13,470 bases of DNA from Pyrodictium delaneyi (GTDB taxonomy: Archaea > Thermoproteota > Thermoprotei_A > Sulfolobales > Pyrodictiaceae): assembly GCA_015661645.1 (NCBI GenBank), contig DQVR01000027.1, forward strand, positions 1 to 13,470, read 5' to 3'. How positions within the stretch are numbered: the first letter of the stretch is position 1; every line of letters starts with the position of its first letter. The position numbers and the translations under genes were made by a program. This document shows positions 5,313 through 13,459 of the stretch, one piece after another. Below the pieces are notes generated by a model. The model had not been told where the DNA came from. It made no database searches and was given only the letters and a program-made list of their open reading frames with translations.

Positions 5313-8300
5313 GCATGGTGGCTGCCATGCATCTTCTCTGCATGTTTTACCGCGGGCGGCCTCTCCAGCAAGTGCTCCAGCTCACTATATAGCTTGTTTA
5401 TCACCGTTAGCGGGCTTAGTTTCCCAGAGGCTATTGCCTCTATCTCCTCATTTAGTTTACGTGTACGCTCCTCAGATACAAGTTCACTGTAGTTTGCTTC
5501 AAGGTATTCGTATACCTCTATGCCCAGCTTAGTTGGTACTAGCCTCTTCCTATACTTGCTCTCTATTACATAGCCGTGGCGGTTTAGCGCCTCTATTATC
5601 TTAGCATAGGTACTTGGGCGGCCTAGGCCGCGCTTCTTCATCAGTGCCACCACGTCGCCGTGACTGTATAAGTATACAGTGGACCCACGTTTCACCATCA
5701 CCCTGCTGACCTTTACCGTATCACCTCTGCGTAGCGTTGCTAGCGCTGGGTATAGACGGGGTACCGGGTAGTAGTGGTGGAAACCCTCCTCCGGAGCAGC
5801 AACGTAGACCTCTAGCTCGGCCAGCGGCTCGGACTCGTCAAGCCCTAGTACTAGGCGCCGGCGTAGCAGTCTTGCTGGCCGTGCCTGGCTTGCCATGAAC
5901 CGACGGAATATCAGTTCATAGAGCCGGTAGTGGCTCTCACGCATGGTTACTGGTACTCGTAGTTCGCCGAGGGCTATGAGCCTTCTGAGAGTTTCGCTGT
6001 CTATAGGTCTTGTAGGCCTAATTGCTTCGTGGTGGCCCTGCGGCCCCCAGCTACGGGGCTGGAAGTCGTCTGAGCGTCCTATGTTAGCCATGTATTCTCT
6101 TGCTATGCTTTGCCCGAGTCCCGATACATGCATTGAGTCTGTACGGTGATACGTTATTAAGCCTGCTTCGAAGAGCTCCTGTGCAATCCTCATGGTTTTC
6201 TGTGCAGGGTAGCCCATGAAGCGCGACGCGTCGTAGATAAGGGCCTCTGTTGTGTATGGCGGTGGCGGGTTTACCTCTGTTATATTCTCTTCCACATGTA
6301 GTACTCGTAGTCCATTCTGCTCTATCTTTTCGGCTATAATGCGTGCACAATGCGGCTCCGCATAATGGAGCTTCAGCAGAGGACCGTCGGCTATTTTCAC
6401 GTAGACGTTGTACCCTATGTTTGCTTTCCACTCTTCGTAGCGTTCTATTATCCAGCCTAGTACTGGTGTTTGTACCCTGCCCGCGCCTAGCCAGTGTTTC
6501 CCGAAGACACCCCACAGATGCTGGCTTAGCCCGAAGCCTATCCACCGGTCCTCTATTCTCCTGACTATCTGCGCTGATGCCAGGCGAGTGTCTACGTCAC
6601 GAGGCGACGCCAGGGCTTTCATTAGCTCGTTTCTCGTTATCTCATGGAGCTCTATTCTCTTTATGCTGCTCGAGTACGGCTTCAACAGCAGCTTGATGTC
6701 GTATGCTATCTTTTCTCCTTCGACGTCGGGGTCTGTCGCTATGTACACCACCTCTGCCTCGCTTGCTAGCTGGCGTAGCGCCTCTACGATATCATGCTTG
6801 CTGACTATGTTAGTAGAGCCACACCGCGGACATACGCTACTCGAGGAGAATTGATGCCCACAGTTCAAGCAGCGCTTTATAGGCTTGTAGATGGGCCTTA
6901 CCTCCCCACTTCCTATCTCCACGCCATACAAGCCTTCACCATCTATGGAGAGGTCATATAGATGTCCCGCAGAAGCTGTTATAGCTGCTACATGTATCTT
7001 GCCGGAGACATGGTTGTAGAATGTCGTCTCGTATACCATTATAGAGCCTACACGCCTCCGCACGGGCTTCCCGAAGAAGCTTGCTATAGTCTTGGCCTTT
7101 GTCGGCGACTCTACCACTATGAGACACGTTTCTATGTCTACCTTACGGCCTATACGCTTGCTTCTACTGGTACGTGCTTTCTCTAGCTCCTCCTCTAGTC
7201 TACTCCAGTCCAGCTTGCTAAACTCCACTGATTCTAAGTACCTGCGCAGCCTCTGGCTGAGCAGCTGGACGAGTTCTTCTTCACTCTCTAGTACTATGCT
7301 TACACCGTGTGTCATTATAGAGCCTAGCATACGGCTAGCGCGGCCACTAGCTTGCACATAGGTCGCGGCATCAGGAGTAATAGCTACTATCCCTGCGCCA
7401 TCATGCTTGTAAAGCGCACCGCCAAGCACAATTGACAAGCCAGGCTTCAATACTTCATACAGCTTCTTTAGCACTCTTCTACGCACTTCTAGTAGCTCTA
7501 AGAGGAGCTCACCCAGCCTACCTTCCAGCTGTTCACTCGATGATAAGGCTATGCGGAGAGCCGTCTGCTCACCAGGGCTTATCTTCGATAGCTTTCTCGC
7601 AAGCTCCTCGCCACCCTCGATACCAAGTTCAATACCAGCTCTAACTATACGGAAAGGCGACAGCAATGCCTTGTCTACACTCATCGACTGGCTTGGCACA
7701 CCGACAAAGACTGTGTAGAGTATCCGTTGTGGCATGTCTATACCGCGTACTATAACACCATAATAGGAAGACACACCTACTAGGACATCGTATTCTCCCG
7801 CTGCAAATCTATCCAGCACCCTACGGCCTGCAAGAGCTAGGCCTGCCCTAATCCCTACCCTATTTAGCTCTTCAGCAACCTTCTTGGCGATATTCTTACC
7901 AAACCTCTTTGCTACGAATACTAGCCCGCCGGGTCCAAGCCTCTTTACTACGTCTACCGCCTTCCTGGCCGGGTCTGTATCTATCTGGTAGAAGTTTACT
8001 ATGCTTCTGGTGTAGTCGTAAACACGACCTATATCAAAGCCAAGGAGCTCGCGGAATAGCTTGGGTTTAAGCCCATAAGCCCTTCCAGTAGCTGAGGCTA
8101 TTACCAGCTGGCCGGGAGTTCTCTCGAGAAGCTTGAGTGATAGCCTAGTCTCAAGCTCCTCGATCTCGTGGAGGAGTTGTTCATAGCGTTTTATGCGGCC
8201 AGAGACACGGGCTATGGACGCAGCTATTTTCTTCTTGACAAGACTATATGCCGTAGCTACAGCTTCTTCGTCGAAGCCTAAAAGCATCAACAGTTTATCT

Positions 8301-8995
8301 ATGTTCCTGGAGTTCCTCAGTATGGCATCTACATCGTCTACAAGTACTACATCGAAGCGTGCATTTCTCAGCAAGTCCCAGCGGCGGGAGAGGAAGCCAG
8401 TTGTAGTCACGAGTACGTCATAGTTGCCCATCTCTATTAGTGAAAGGCTTTCTTCGCGCCTTTTCTTAGACATGCTAGAGTAGTAGGATACTATCCTTGT
8501 ACTTATACCGCCTTTCTCTGCGAGACTTCTTAGCTTATTCTCAACCTGCATGGCCAGGTTCTCTGTTGGGAGAAGATAGTAGACCCGTGCACCGAAGTTT
8601 GCACGGTAGATAGCATAGACGCTTAGGAGTGTGGTCTTGCCTACACCCGTTGGCGCCACTATTGCTAAGCTCTCGTCCTGTAGGAGCCTTTTAGCCCAAG
8701 TTCTCTGAGCACTCCATAGCCTACTCCCGGTTAGCCTTCGGAAGAAGTCCTCAAACTCTTTCAGCATCATTACCGAGTTGTATAGGTACCAGTAGCCGCG
8801 TAGTACTCCCTTCCCGCTTAGCTCTTTCCCGATAGACTCGACAAGGTCGTAGTAGTCTCGCGGGAGCCTATCCACAGCATCATCGCTTATACATTTCGAG
8901 CACGGCAGCCCCCTTGCTAGTCTATCTGCTGTCGCTGCTCCGCCACAGTTAGGGCAGGCTTCGTAGTACACTGGCCTCAGCAGCGTCCATGTCAT
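5309..8995 (-). CDS. rgy: Reverse gyrase (helicase-topoisomerase fusion)
   Basis: This ATP-dependent enzyme introduces positive supercoils and is the hallmark of hyperthermophiles. Domains in order: an N-terminal zinc finger (Cys14, 17, 32, 35); helicase lobe 1 with Walker A APTGVGKT (114-121), a DEAD-like VDDVD (219-223) and motif III SATGR (301-305); helicase lobe 2 with RGIDMP (417-422) and QASGRASR (548-555); a latch region between; then type IA topoisomerase from about 620. That part has the TOPRIM VVESPTKAKT (627-636), a second zinc finger with CxxC pairs (Cys709/712 and 722/725), the metal-binding TDPDVEGE (754-761) and the catalytic Tyr949 in LITYHRTDS. GRPSTYAKII lies near the C-terminus. 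The 1228 residues fit the family with no room for an intein. The ATG at 8995 follows AGGAGGT by ten bases. It is divergent from albA and convergent with nadE. Confidence 0.98.
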   Translation of the reverse strand: MTWTLLRPVYYEACPNCGGAATADRLARGLPCSKCISDDAVDRLPRDYYDLVESIGKELSGKGVLRGYWYLYNSVMMLKEFEDFFRRLTGSRLWSAQRTWAKRLLQDESLAIVAPTGVGKTTLLSVYAIYRANFGARVYYLLPTENLAMQVENKLRSLAEKGGISTRIVSYYSSMSKKRREESLSLIEMGNYDVLVTTTGFLSRRWDLLRNARFDVVLVDDVDAILRNSRNIDKLLMLLGFDEEAVATAYSLVKKKIAASIARVSGRIKRYEQLLHEIEELETRLSLKLLERTPGQLVIASATGRAYGLKPKLFRELLGFDIGRVYDYTRSIVNFYQIDTDPARKAVDVVKRLGPGGLVFVAKRFGKNIAKKVAEELNRVGIRAGLALAGRRVLDRFAAGEYDVLVGVSSYYGVIVRGIDMPQRILYTVFVGVPSQSMSVDKALLSPFRIVRAGIELGIEGGEELARKLSKISPGEQTALRIALSSSEQLEGRLGELLLELLEVRRRVLKKLYEVLKPGLSIVLGGALYKHDGAGIVAITPDAATYVQASGRASRMLGSIMTHGVSIVLESEEELVQLLSQRLRRYLESVEFSKLDWSRLEEELEKARTSRSKRIGRKVDIETCLIVVESPTKAKTIASFFGKPVRRRVGSIMVYETTFYNHVSGKIHVAAITASAGHLYDLSIDGEGLYGVEIGSGEVRPIYKPIKRCLNCGHQFSSSSVCPRCGSTNIVSKHDIVEALRQLASEAEVVYIATDPDVEGEKIAYDIKLLLKPYSSSIKRIELHEITRNELMKALASPRDVDTRLASAQIVRRIEDRWIGFGLSQHLWGVFGKHWLGAGRVQTPVLGWIIERYEEWKANIGYNVYVKIADGPLLKLHYAEPHCARIIAEKIEQNGLRVLHVEENITEVNPPPPYTTEALIYDASRFMGYPAQKTMRIAQELFEAGLITYHRTDSMHVSGLGQSIAREYMANIGRSDDFQPRSWGPQGHHEAIRPTRPIDSETLRRLIALGELRVPVTMRESHYRLYELIFRRFMASQARPARLLRRRLVLGLDESEPLAELEVYVAAPEEGFHHYYPVPRLYPALATLRRGDTVKVSRVMVKRGSTVYLYSHGDVVALMKKRGLGRPSTYAKIIEALNRHGYVIESKYRKRLVPTKLGIEVYEYLEANYSELVSEERTRKLNEEIEAIASGKLSPLTVINKLYSELEHLLERPPAVKHAEKMHGSHHA

Positions 8996-9005
8996 GCTGC
9001 TTGCT

Positions 9006-9012
9006 ACCTCCT
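9006..9012 (-). promoter_or_regulatory. Strong ribosome binding site of reverse gyrase
   Basis: On the minus strand AGGAGGT lies ten bases before the ATG at 8995. It matches the anti-Shine-Dalgarno end of archaeal 16S rRNA and supports this start, so the reverse gyrase mRNA has a true leader, unlike tbp. A TATA-like TATAAT further upstream (around 9095-9100, minus strand) could be its promoter, but that assignment is weak. Confidence 0.6.
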
Positions 9013-9154
9013 AGAGCCAGCTACCCGCTAGGTTATGCTTAGCATCTAGAGCTGGGCGATGAGCTTAGAGGAGAGAGGCCTAGTAACACCCGATTATAGC
9101 TCGCAAGGCCCTATCGGCGCACATAACTTCATAATATGCGGGATAAGAGTAAAG

Positions 9155-9163
9155 CCTAAATAA
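9155..9163 (+). promoter_or_regulatory. Probable albA TATA box
   Basis: CCTAAATAA with a purine-rich AAAG just upstream resembles a crenarchaeal BRE/TATA pair. A start about 26 bases downstream (near 9186) would give a leader of about 30 bases that includes the GGGAGGGAG ribosome binding site at 9201-9209. Confidence 0.45.
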
Positions 9164-9215
9164 CAGAGTGCTGGTTCGTGGCTACCCGACCAAGACGCGA
9201 GGGAGGGAGTCCGCG

Positions 9216-9515
9216 ATGGCGCAGGCCAGTGCAGCTCCAAGCAATGTTGTCCTAGTAGGTAAGAAGCCTGTGATGAACTACGTGCTAGCGACCCTAACTC
9301 TACTAAACCAGGGCGTCAAGGAGGTAGTCATTAAGGCTAGGGGCCGCGCCATAAGCAAGGCTGTTGATACAGTCGAGATAGTGAGGAAGAGGTTCCTACC
9401 CGGCAAGGTCGACATAAAGGAGATAAAGATCGACAGCCAGGTCATACAGAGCCCCGACGGCCGCCAGAGCAGGGTTAGCACCATCGAGATAGTCCTCGAG
9501 AAGAAGGAGGAGTAA
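9216..9515 (+). CDS. albA: Chromatin protein Alba
   Basis: Alba is an abundant dimeric DNA- and RNA-binding protein that coats archaeal chromosomes. The chosen ATG at 9216 gives 99 residues, close to the usual 90-97; it has GGGAGGGAG six bases upstream. A longer frame from 9168 (116 codons counting the stop) would put the ribosome binding site inside the gene and is rejected. Family marks are VVLVGKKPVMNYVLA (11-25), with the lysine pair Lys16/Lys17 at the position whose lysine contacts DNA and is acetylated in the Sulfolobus homologue. GVKEVVIKARGRAISKAVDT (33-52) follows, then the beta-hairpin region with DSQVIQSPDGRQSRVSTIEI. The polar C-terminus EKKEE is typical. It is divergent from reverse gyrase, so two modulators of DNA conformation share an upstream region. 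Confidence 0.97.
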   Translation: MAQASAAPSNVVLVGKKPVMNYVLATLTLLNQGVKEVVIKARGRAISKAVDTVEIVRKRFLPGKVDIKEIKIDSQVIQSPDGRQSRVSTIEIVLEKKEE

Positions 9516-9546
9516 CCTGGCAGCCGCCCTGCAAGATACACAAAGG

Positions 9547-9554
9547 TATTTTTA
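9547..9554 (+). terminator. Possible T-rich terminator after albA
   Basis: A short run of five T (9549-9553) lies about 34 bases after the albA stop. Archaeal polymerases often stop on such U-tracts without a hairpin. The tract is short, and the same AT-rich patch could instead act as a TATA element for the following small ORF. Confidence 0.3.
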
Positions 9555-9556
9555 CA

Positions 9557-9802
9557 GTGACAGCTCCCGCTCCGTCCTGCAGGGACAATAACAGTGTATG
9601 GTTGTATAGAAGACTAGTAGTATTCTTCTCGTACCTTGACGTACCCCCATGCATAGTCCTCGCCATGGTGTATAGCGGGCTACCCGGACTATATGTTGAG
9701 ATCATGAAGCTTCTATCCGCTTACAACAAGCTTCTAGAGAGAAGCAGGCACCGAAGCAGCCGCTTGAACGTGGGAAATGGGAAACATAGAAGCGGTCCCT
9801 AA
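9557..9802 (+). CDS. Doubtful small ORF, 81 aa
   Basis: This GTG-started frame is not recognised. In its favour, the codons in the middle (CTA, GTA, ATA, AGG, AGA, GAG, AAG) look like the neighbours, and the residue pattern is sensible: a hydrophobic stretch LVVFFSYLDVPPCIVLAMVY, then an amphipathic helix VEIMKLLSAYNKLLERSR, then a basic tail. Against it, there is no convincing ribosome binding site for the GTG, the first 15 residues look random, and the tail is low-complexity. A shorter version could start at the TTG at 9602 or the ATG at 9665. If real it would be a small, possibly membrane-associated protein. Confidence 0.3.
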   Translation: MTAPAPSCRDNNSVWLYRRLVVFFSYLDVPPCIVLAMVYSGLPGLYVEIMKLLSAYNKLLERSRHRSSRLNVGNGKHRSGP

Positions 9803-9932
9803 GGACCCGGGGAGCCAGCCCACGAGAGCCTAAAAACATCTCTAACCGTGTAGATTAGGGCTCCAACCCCAAGCCTATGCATAGGGCTGAATAGTGGCTA
9901 GCGGCGGAGCTGGCCCTGCTGCATCTTGACTA
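9803..9932. other. Non-coding stretch with a short palindrome
   Basis: I find no gene here. It holds the near-perfect palindrome GCCTATGCATAGGGC (9873-9887), whose core CCTATGCATAGG is an exact 12-base palindrome, and the small hairpin GGTCC-CTAA-GGACC (9795-9808) at its left edge. GCCAGC (9811-9816) and GCTGGC (about 9909-9914) could also pair over a distance. It may be an untranslated region, an operator-like site or simply spacer. Confidence 0.35.
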
Positions 9933-9947
9933 GAAAACGTTTATATT
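9933..9947 (+). promoter_or_regulatory. Strong BRE/TATA-like promoter
   Basis: GAAAAC followed by GTTTATATT is a good match to the crenarchaeal BRE plus TATA arrangement and stands out from the surrounding GC-rich sequence. Transcription would begin near 9970, more than 170 bases before the gatD start codon, so it either drives a small RNA or gives gatD a long leader. Confidence 0.5.
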
Positions 9948-9969
9948 CCTTCCTATTGCGCATGCGCGG

Positions 9970-10080
9970 GGCTGGGTTCTTCCTAGGCTTTGCTGGTATA
10001 CGGGGTGTCTGCTTTCTTACCTTACCCGCCTTCGTAAGCGAGCCGTGGCTTGGCATAACTTGTCCCCGTAGAGGGGTGGC
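9970..10080 (+). other. Candidate structured leader or small RNA upstream of gatD
   Basis: The stretch begins where transcripts from the 9933-9947 promoter should start. It can form CTGGG-TTCTT-CCTAG (9972-9986). It also has TACGGGG (9999-10005) complementary to CCCCGTA (10064-10070), seven pairs enclosing CTTAC/GTAAG (10021-10025 with 10034-10038). The CCCC of the second arm can alternatively pair with GGGG at 10073-10076 in a short hairpin (loop GTAGA). The two pairings exclude each other, as in a switch or attenuator. A 70-codon TTG-started frame also runs across it, but it looks like chance translation. No known RNA family is recognised. Confidence 0.3.
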
Positions 10081-10090
10081 GGCTTTTAGT

Positions 10091-10100
10091 CCTTATATAG
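10091..10100 (+). promoter_or_regulatory. Probable gatD proximal TATA box
   Basis: CCTTATATAG would place a start near 10122, giving a leader of about 20 bases before the TTG of gatD at 10143. Together with the promoter at 9933-9947 it suggests two start points for the gatDE operon. Confidence 0.5.
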
Positions 10101-10142
10101 GCTTTATCCCCCTGCACAGCTTTAGCTACTTGGGCTAAGGCG

Positions 10143-11516
10143 TTGAACGAGACGGCTGGCTATACTGGGGTGGCTCTCGAACTACTCAAGAGAGCTGGCG
10201 CCAAGCCCGGCGACCGTATCCGCATTACGAGGAGTGATGGACGGGTCTTTGAGGGCATACTGATGCCTAGGTATGCTCTTTCGGCTAAGCCGATCATAGT
10301 TGTCAAGCTCGACAACGGGTACAATGTTGGGCTACGCGTTGACGAGAAGACCGTAGTTGAAGTTGTAAAGACCCGAGAAACCATACTTAAGGAAGCTGCC
10401 GCAGGCGCGCCTGTAGCTATACCGCTGCTCGAGGAGGCTCCGCCCAAGGAGAAAAGGCCGAAGATAGTTATACTCGGTACTGGGGGCACTATTGCCAGCA
10501 AGGTCGAGTATGAGACTGGTGCTGTGAGGCCAGCATTCTCTACCGAAGAGATTCTGGAGGCTGTACCAGAGGTTGGCTTCATAGCCGACATCTCGGCTAG
10601 AGTAGTAATGAATATCCTAAGCGAGAACATGAGGCCACGCCTATGGGAAAAGATAGTTGACAAGGTGGCCAAGGCTATAGAGGAAGGCGTTGACGGCGTC
10701 ATAGTAGCTCACGGAACAGATACCATGGCTTATACTGCCTCTGCCCTAGCATTCGCGTTCCATAAACTCCCGGTACCCATAGCATTCGTTGGTGCACAGA
10801 GGAGCAGCGACAGGCCCAGCAGCGACGCCGCCTTCAATCTCGTCGCTGCTACACTAGTGGCTGCAAAGGCTCCCTTTGCTGAAGTGGTGGTAGTCATGCA
10901 CGGCGAGACCAGCGATACATATGCTCTCGCCCACCGAGCTACACGTGTAAGAAAGATGCATACAAGCCGCCGCGACGCATTCCAGACCATAAACGGCAGG
11001 CCTCTAGCAAAGGTTTACCCATTCGAGCGTAGAATAGAGATCATTGACAAGCCTCTACGAGGCCGTGGAGCAGAGGAGCTTGAAGTAGCCAATGGCTTCG
11101 AAGAGAAGGTTGCACTTGTTAAGTACTATCCAGGCATGGAGCCCGAGGTTATAGACTTCCTAGTAGATAAGGGCTATAGAGGCATGGTCCTAGAAGGGAC
11201 TGGACTAGGCCATGTAGGTGAGTGGCTCGTTGAGAGCATTAGACGCGCTGTAGAAGCCGGAGTCACTGTAGTTATGACGTCGCAGACGCTCTTCGGGAGA
11301 GTAAACATGAATGTCTATACTACTGGCCGGAAGCTACTCCAGGCAGGAGTAATACCCGCAGAAGACATGCTCCCTGAGGTAGCGTTCGTGAAGCTCTCGT
11401 GGATTCTAGCTCGCGCCAGCGACCCCAGCGAAGCGAGACGACTATTCGCAATGAATCTTGCTGGCGAGATCACGTCTAGGCATACTATAGACTTGTACCC
11501 GAGGTGGCCTCATTGA
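10143..11516 (+). CDS. gatD: Glu-tRNA(Gln) amidotransferase subunit D
   Basis: GatD is the asparaginase-type amidase of the archaeal GatDE complex. It frees ammonia from asparagine or glutamine and channels it to GatE. An N-terminal beta-barrel (about 10-75, with PGDRIRITRSDGRVFEGILMPR) is followed by a linker and the asparaginase fold from about 106. The catalytic blocks are visible: GTGGTIASK (112-120; Thr113), HGTDTMAYTASAL (190-202; Thr192, Asp193), GAQRSSDRPSSDAAFN (217-232) and RKMHTSRRDAF (270-280), whose Lys271 aligns with the catalytic lysine of the family. At 457 residues it fits GatD and is clearly longer than the roughly 330-residue free asparaginases. The start is a TTG at 10143, chosen because a stop lies in frame just before it and the barrel begins directly after. 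It overlaps gatE. Confidence 0.96.
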   Translation: MNETAGYTGVALELLKRAGAKPGDRIRITRSDGRVFEGILMPRYALSAKPIIVVKLDNGYNVGLRVDEKTVVEVVKTRETILKEAAAGAPVAIPLLEEAPPKEKRPKIVILGTGGTIASKVEYETGAVRPAFSTEEILEAVPEVGFIADISARVVMNILSENMRPRLWEKIVDKVAKAIEEGVDGVIVAHGTDTMAYTASALAFAFHKLPVPIAFVGAQRSSDRPSSDAAFNLVAATLVAAKAPFAEVVVVMHGETSDTYALAHRATRVRKMHTSRRDAFQTINGRPLAKVYPFERRIEIIDKPLRGRGAEELEVANGFEEKVALVKYYPGMEPEVIDFLVDKGYRGMVLEGTGLGHVGEWLVESIRRAVEAGVTVVMTSQTLFGRVNMNVYTTGRKLLQAGVIPAEDMLPEVAFVKLSWILARASDPSEARRLFAMNLAGEITSRHTIDLYPRWPH

Positions 11517-13459
11517 TCGAGCCTAAGGTGGATGTATCTAAGTACAATCCCCGAGAACTTGGGCTTAAAGCAGGGCTTGAGATACACCAGCAGCTAGATA
11601 CTAGGCATAAGCTATTCTGCAGCTGTCCTACGGTACTAGTGGATGAAAACGAAACTAAAGACGAGTTTGTAAGGCAGCTACGCCCAACACGCAGCGAACT
11701 TGGCGAGGTAGACATTGCTGCCCTCTTTGAGTGGCGCAAGGGCCGTCTGTACTACTATCATGCCCCTCGTAGGGCTGCATGCCTGGTAGAGGCTGACGAA
11801 GAGCCGCCTCACGAGATAAACAAAGAAGCTGTAGTGATCGGGCTTGCTATCGCACTGGCGCTGGGCTCGTCGCCCGTAGACGAGATATACGTTATGAGGA
11901 AAATAGTCATAGACGGCTCTAACACTACAGGCTTCCAGCGTACAGCTATTATAGCGCTTGGTGGCGAAATAGAGCTAGGGAGCGGGAAGAAGATAGGGAT
12001 ACGGACAATAGCTGTAGAGGAGGATGCAGCGCGCAAACTAGACGATGAGGGACGCTACACCCACTACATGCTTGACAGGCTGGGTATACCTCTGATAGAG
12101 ATCTCCACCGCACCAGACATAGAGACGCCTGAAGAGGCATACGAGGCTGCACTGACTATAGGCCAGCTACTACGGCTCACAGGCAAGGTCAAGCGAGGCA
12201 TAGGCACTATAAGACAGGATCTTAACGTGTCCATAAAGGGCGGCGTTAAGACGGAAATTAAGGGTGTGCAGAGGCTAGATCTCCTCCCTAAAATAGTGCT
12301 CTATGAAGCTATACGCCAAAAGAGGCTCCTAGAGATACGCGACGAGCTACGTTCCCGTGGCGTCCGGAAAGAAATGCTAGAATCACTAAAGATAGTAAAC
12401 GTTACAGAGGTATTCAAGAACACCAAGTCAAAGATAATAGCGAGAGTGGTTAAGAGAGGCGGCAAGGTTCTCGCGGTAAAGCTACCTGGCTTCCACGGGC
12501 TACTGGGTGTGGAGGTTCAACCCGGTAGACGCTTTGGAACAGAGCTAGCCGACTACGCCAGGTTCTGGGGTGGTGTTGGCGGCATATTCCATACTGACGA
12601 GCTGCCGGGCTACGGGATAACCGCCGAAGAGGTGGAACAACTCTATAAGGCTGTCGACGCTGCCAAGGGCCGCGACGCCGTAGTTATTGTAGCCGATTCC
12701 GAGGATAAGGCCCGTAGGGCGCTACAAGCCGTTGCCGAGAGAGCTCGTATGGCTCTAGAGGGCATACCAAAGGAGACAAGAGCCGCCAAAGAGGACGGCA
12801 CTACTAGGTTCATGAGACCGCAGCCAGGCTCTGCACGCATGTACCCGGAGACAGATATACCGCCTCTTGAGGTTACCAAGGAGCTACTAGAGGAGGCCCG
12901 CAAGATAGTACCGGAAAAGCCTACTGAGAAGCTCGAAAAGCTGAAGAAGAGATATGGGCTGAGTGAGGACCTCGCTCGCCAGATAATAAGGGACGTAAGA
13001 CTCGACCTCTTCGAGAAGCTAGCTGCAAAGTACGGTGATAAGATACACCCATCATACATAGCGTCCGTGTTCACAAACATACTGCGGAGCCTAGCTAGAG
13101 AAGGTATACCAGTGGACAACCTTGTTGACAGCCAGATAGAGGAAGCCATAGCAGCAGTAGCAAAAGGCAAGATAGCTAAGGACGTTATGCCGGACCTGCT
13201 CTCCTATCTTGCCAAGAACCCGGGTGCTAGTGTCGACGAGGCCATTAGGGCGCTAGGAATCCAGACAGTGGACATATCGACAGTTGAAAAGATGGTAGAG
13301 GAGGCTGTAAAGGCGCTTGAAGCGGAAATACGCCAGCGCGGCTACGCGGCTCTGAGCAAGGTTATGGGCTGTGTAATGCCGAAGCTACGCGGCAAAGTGG
13401 ACGGGAAGACCGTGGCCGAAATAGCCAAGAAGAAGATCGCCGAGCTCTTAGGCAAATAA
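11513..13459 (+). CDS. gatE: Glu-tRNA(Gln) amidotransferase subunit E
   Basis: GatE binds Glu-tRNA(Gln), phosphorylates the glutamyl group and amidates it with ammonia from GatD. A GatB-like N-terminal kinase domain shows GLKAGLEIHQQLDTRHKLFC near its start, IDGSNTTGFQRT, IRQDLNVSI and EIKGVQ in order. A central insertion (about residues 290-410) with GFHGLLGVEVQPGRRFGTEL fits the AspRS-like domain found in GatE and not in GatB. The C-terminal half (from about 450) is a helical GatB/YqeY-type tail ending in GCVMPKLRGKVDGKTVAEIA. I prefer the TTG at 11513 (648 residues): GAGGTG lies six bases upstream and the TTG overlaps the gatD stop as TTGA. A GTG at 11504 would add three residues but uses the ribosome binding site as its start codon. 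Confidence 0.96.
   Translation: MIEPKVDVSKYNPRELGLKAGLEIHQQLDTRHKLFCSCPTVLVDENETKDEFVRQLRPTRSELGEVDIAALFEWRKGRLYYYHAPRRAACLVEADEEPPHEINKEAVVIGLAIALALGSSPVDEIYVMRKIVIDGSNTTGFQRTAIIALGGEIELGSGKKIGIRTIAVEEDAARKLDDEGRYTHYMLDRLGIPLIEISTAPDIETPEEAYEAALTIGQLLRLTGKVKRGIGTIRQDLNVSIKGGVKTEIKGVQRLDLLPKIVLYEAIRQKRLLEIRDELRSRGVRKEMLESLKIVNVTEVFKNTKSKIIARVVKRGGKVLAVKLPGFHGLLGVEVQPGRRFGTELADYARFWGGVGGIFHTDELPGYGITAEEVEQLYKAVDAAKGRDAVVIVADSEDKARRALQAVAERARMALEGIPKETRAAKEDGTTRFMRPQPGSARMYPETDIPPLEVTKELLEEARKIVPEKPTEKLEKLKKRYGLSEDLARQIIRDVRLDLFEKLAAKYGDKIHPSYIASVFTNILRSLAREGIPVDNLVDSQIEEAIAAVAKGKIAKDVMPDLLSYLAKNPGASVDEAIRALGIQTVDISTVEKMVEEAVKALEAEIRQRGYAALSKVMGCVMPKLRGKVDGKTVAEIAKKKIAELLGK

Noticed and set aside
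5309..8995. Intein in reverse gyrase
   Set aside because: The 1228-residue length and uninterrupted domain order leave no room for one; the TOPRIM and Tyr active-site blocks are intact.
9057..9100. Second C/D box RNA between rgy and albA (GCGATGAG)
   Set aside because: The C-like box has no CTGA D box at a suitable distance and no C'/D' pair.
9168..9215. Longer N-terminus of Alba from the first in-frame start
   Set aside because: It would place the GGGAGGGAG ribosome binding site inside the gene, and the extra 16 residues do not resemble the family.
9926..10138. 70-codon TTG-started ORF upstream of gatD
   Set aside because: It spans a strong TATA motif and the hairpins, has no ribosome binding site, and its product has an uneven aromatic/Gly-rich composition with no recognisable motif.
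12643..13170. 175-codon minus-strand ORF inside gatE
   Set aside because: Antisense shadow of a confident gene, with Ser-rich low-information translation and no start signal.
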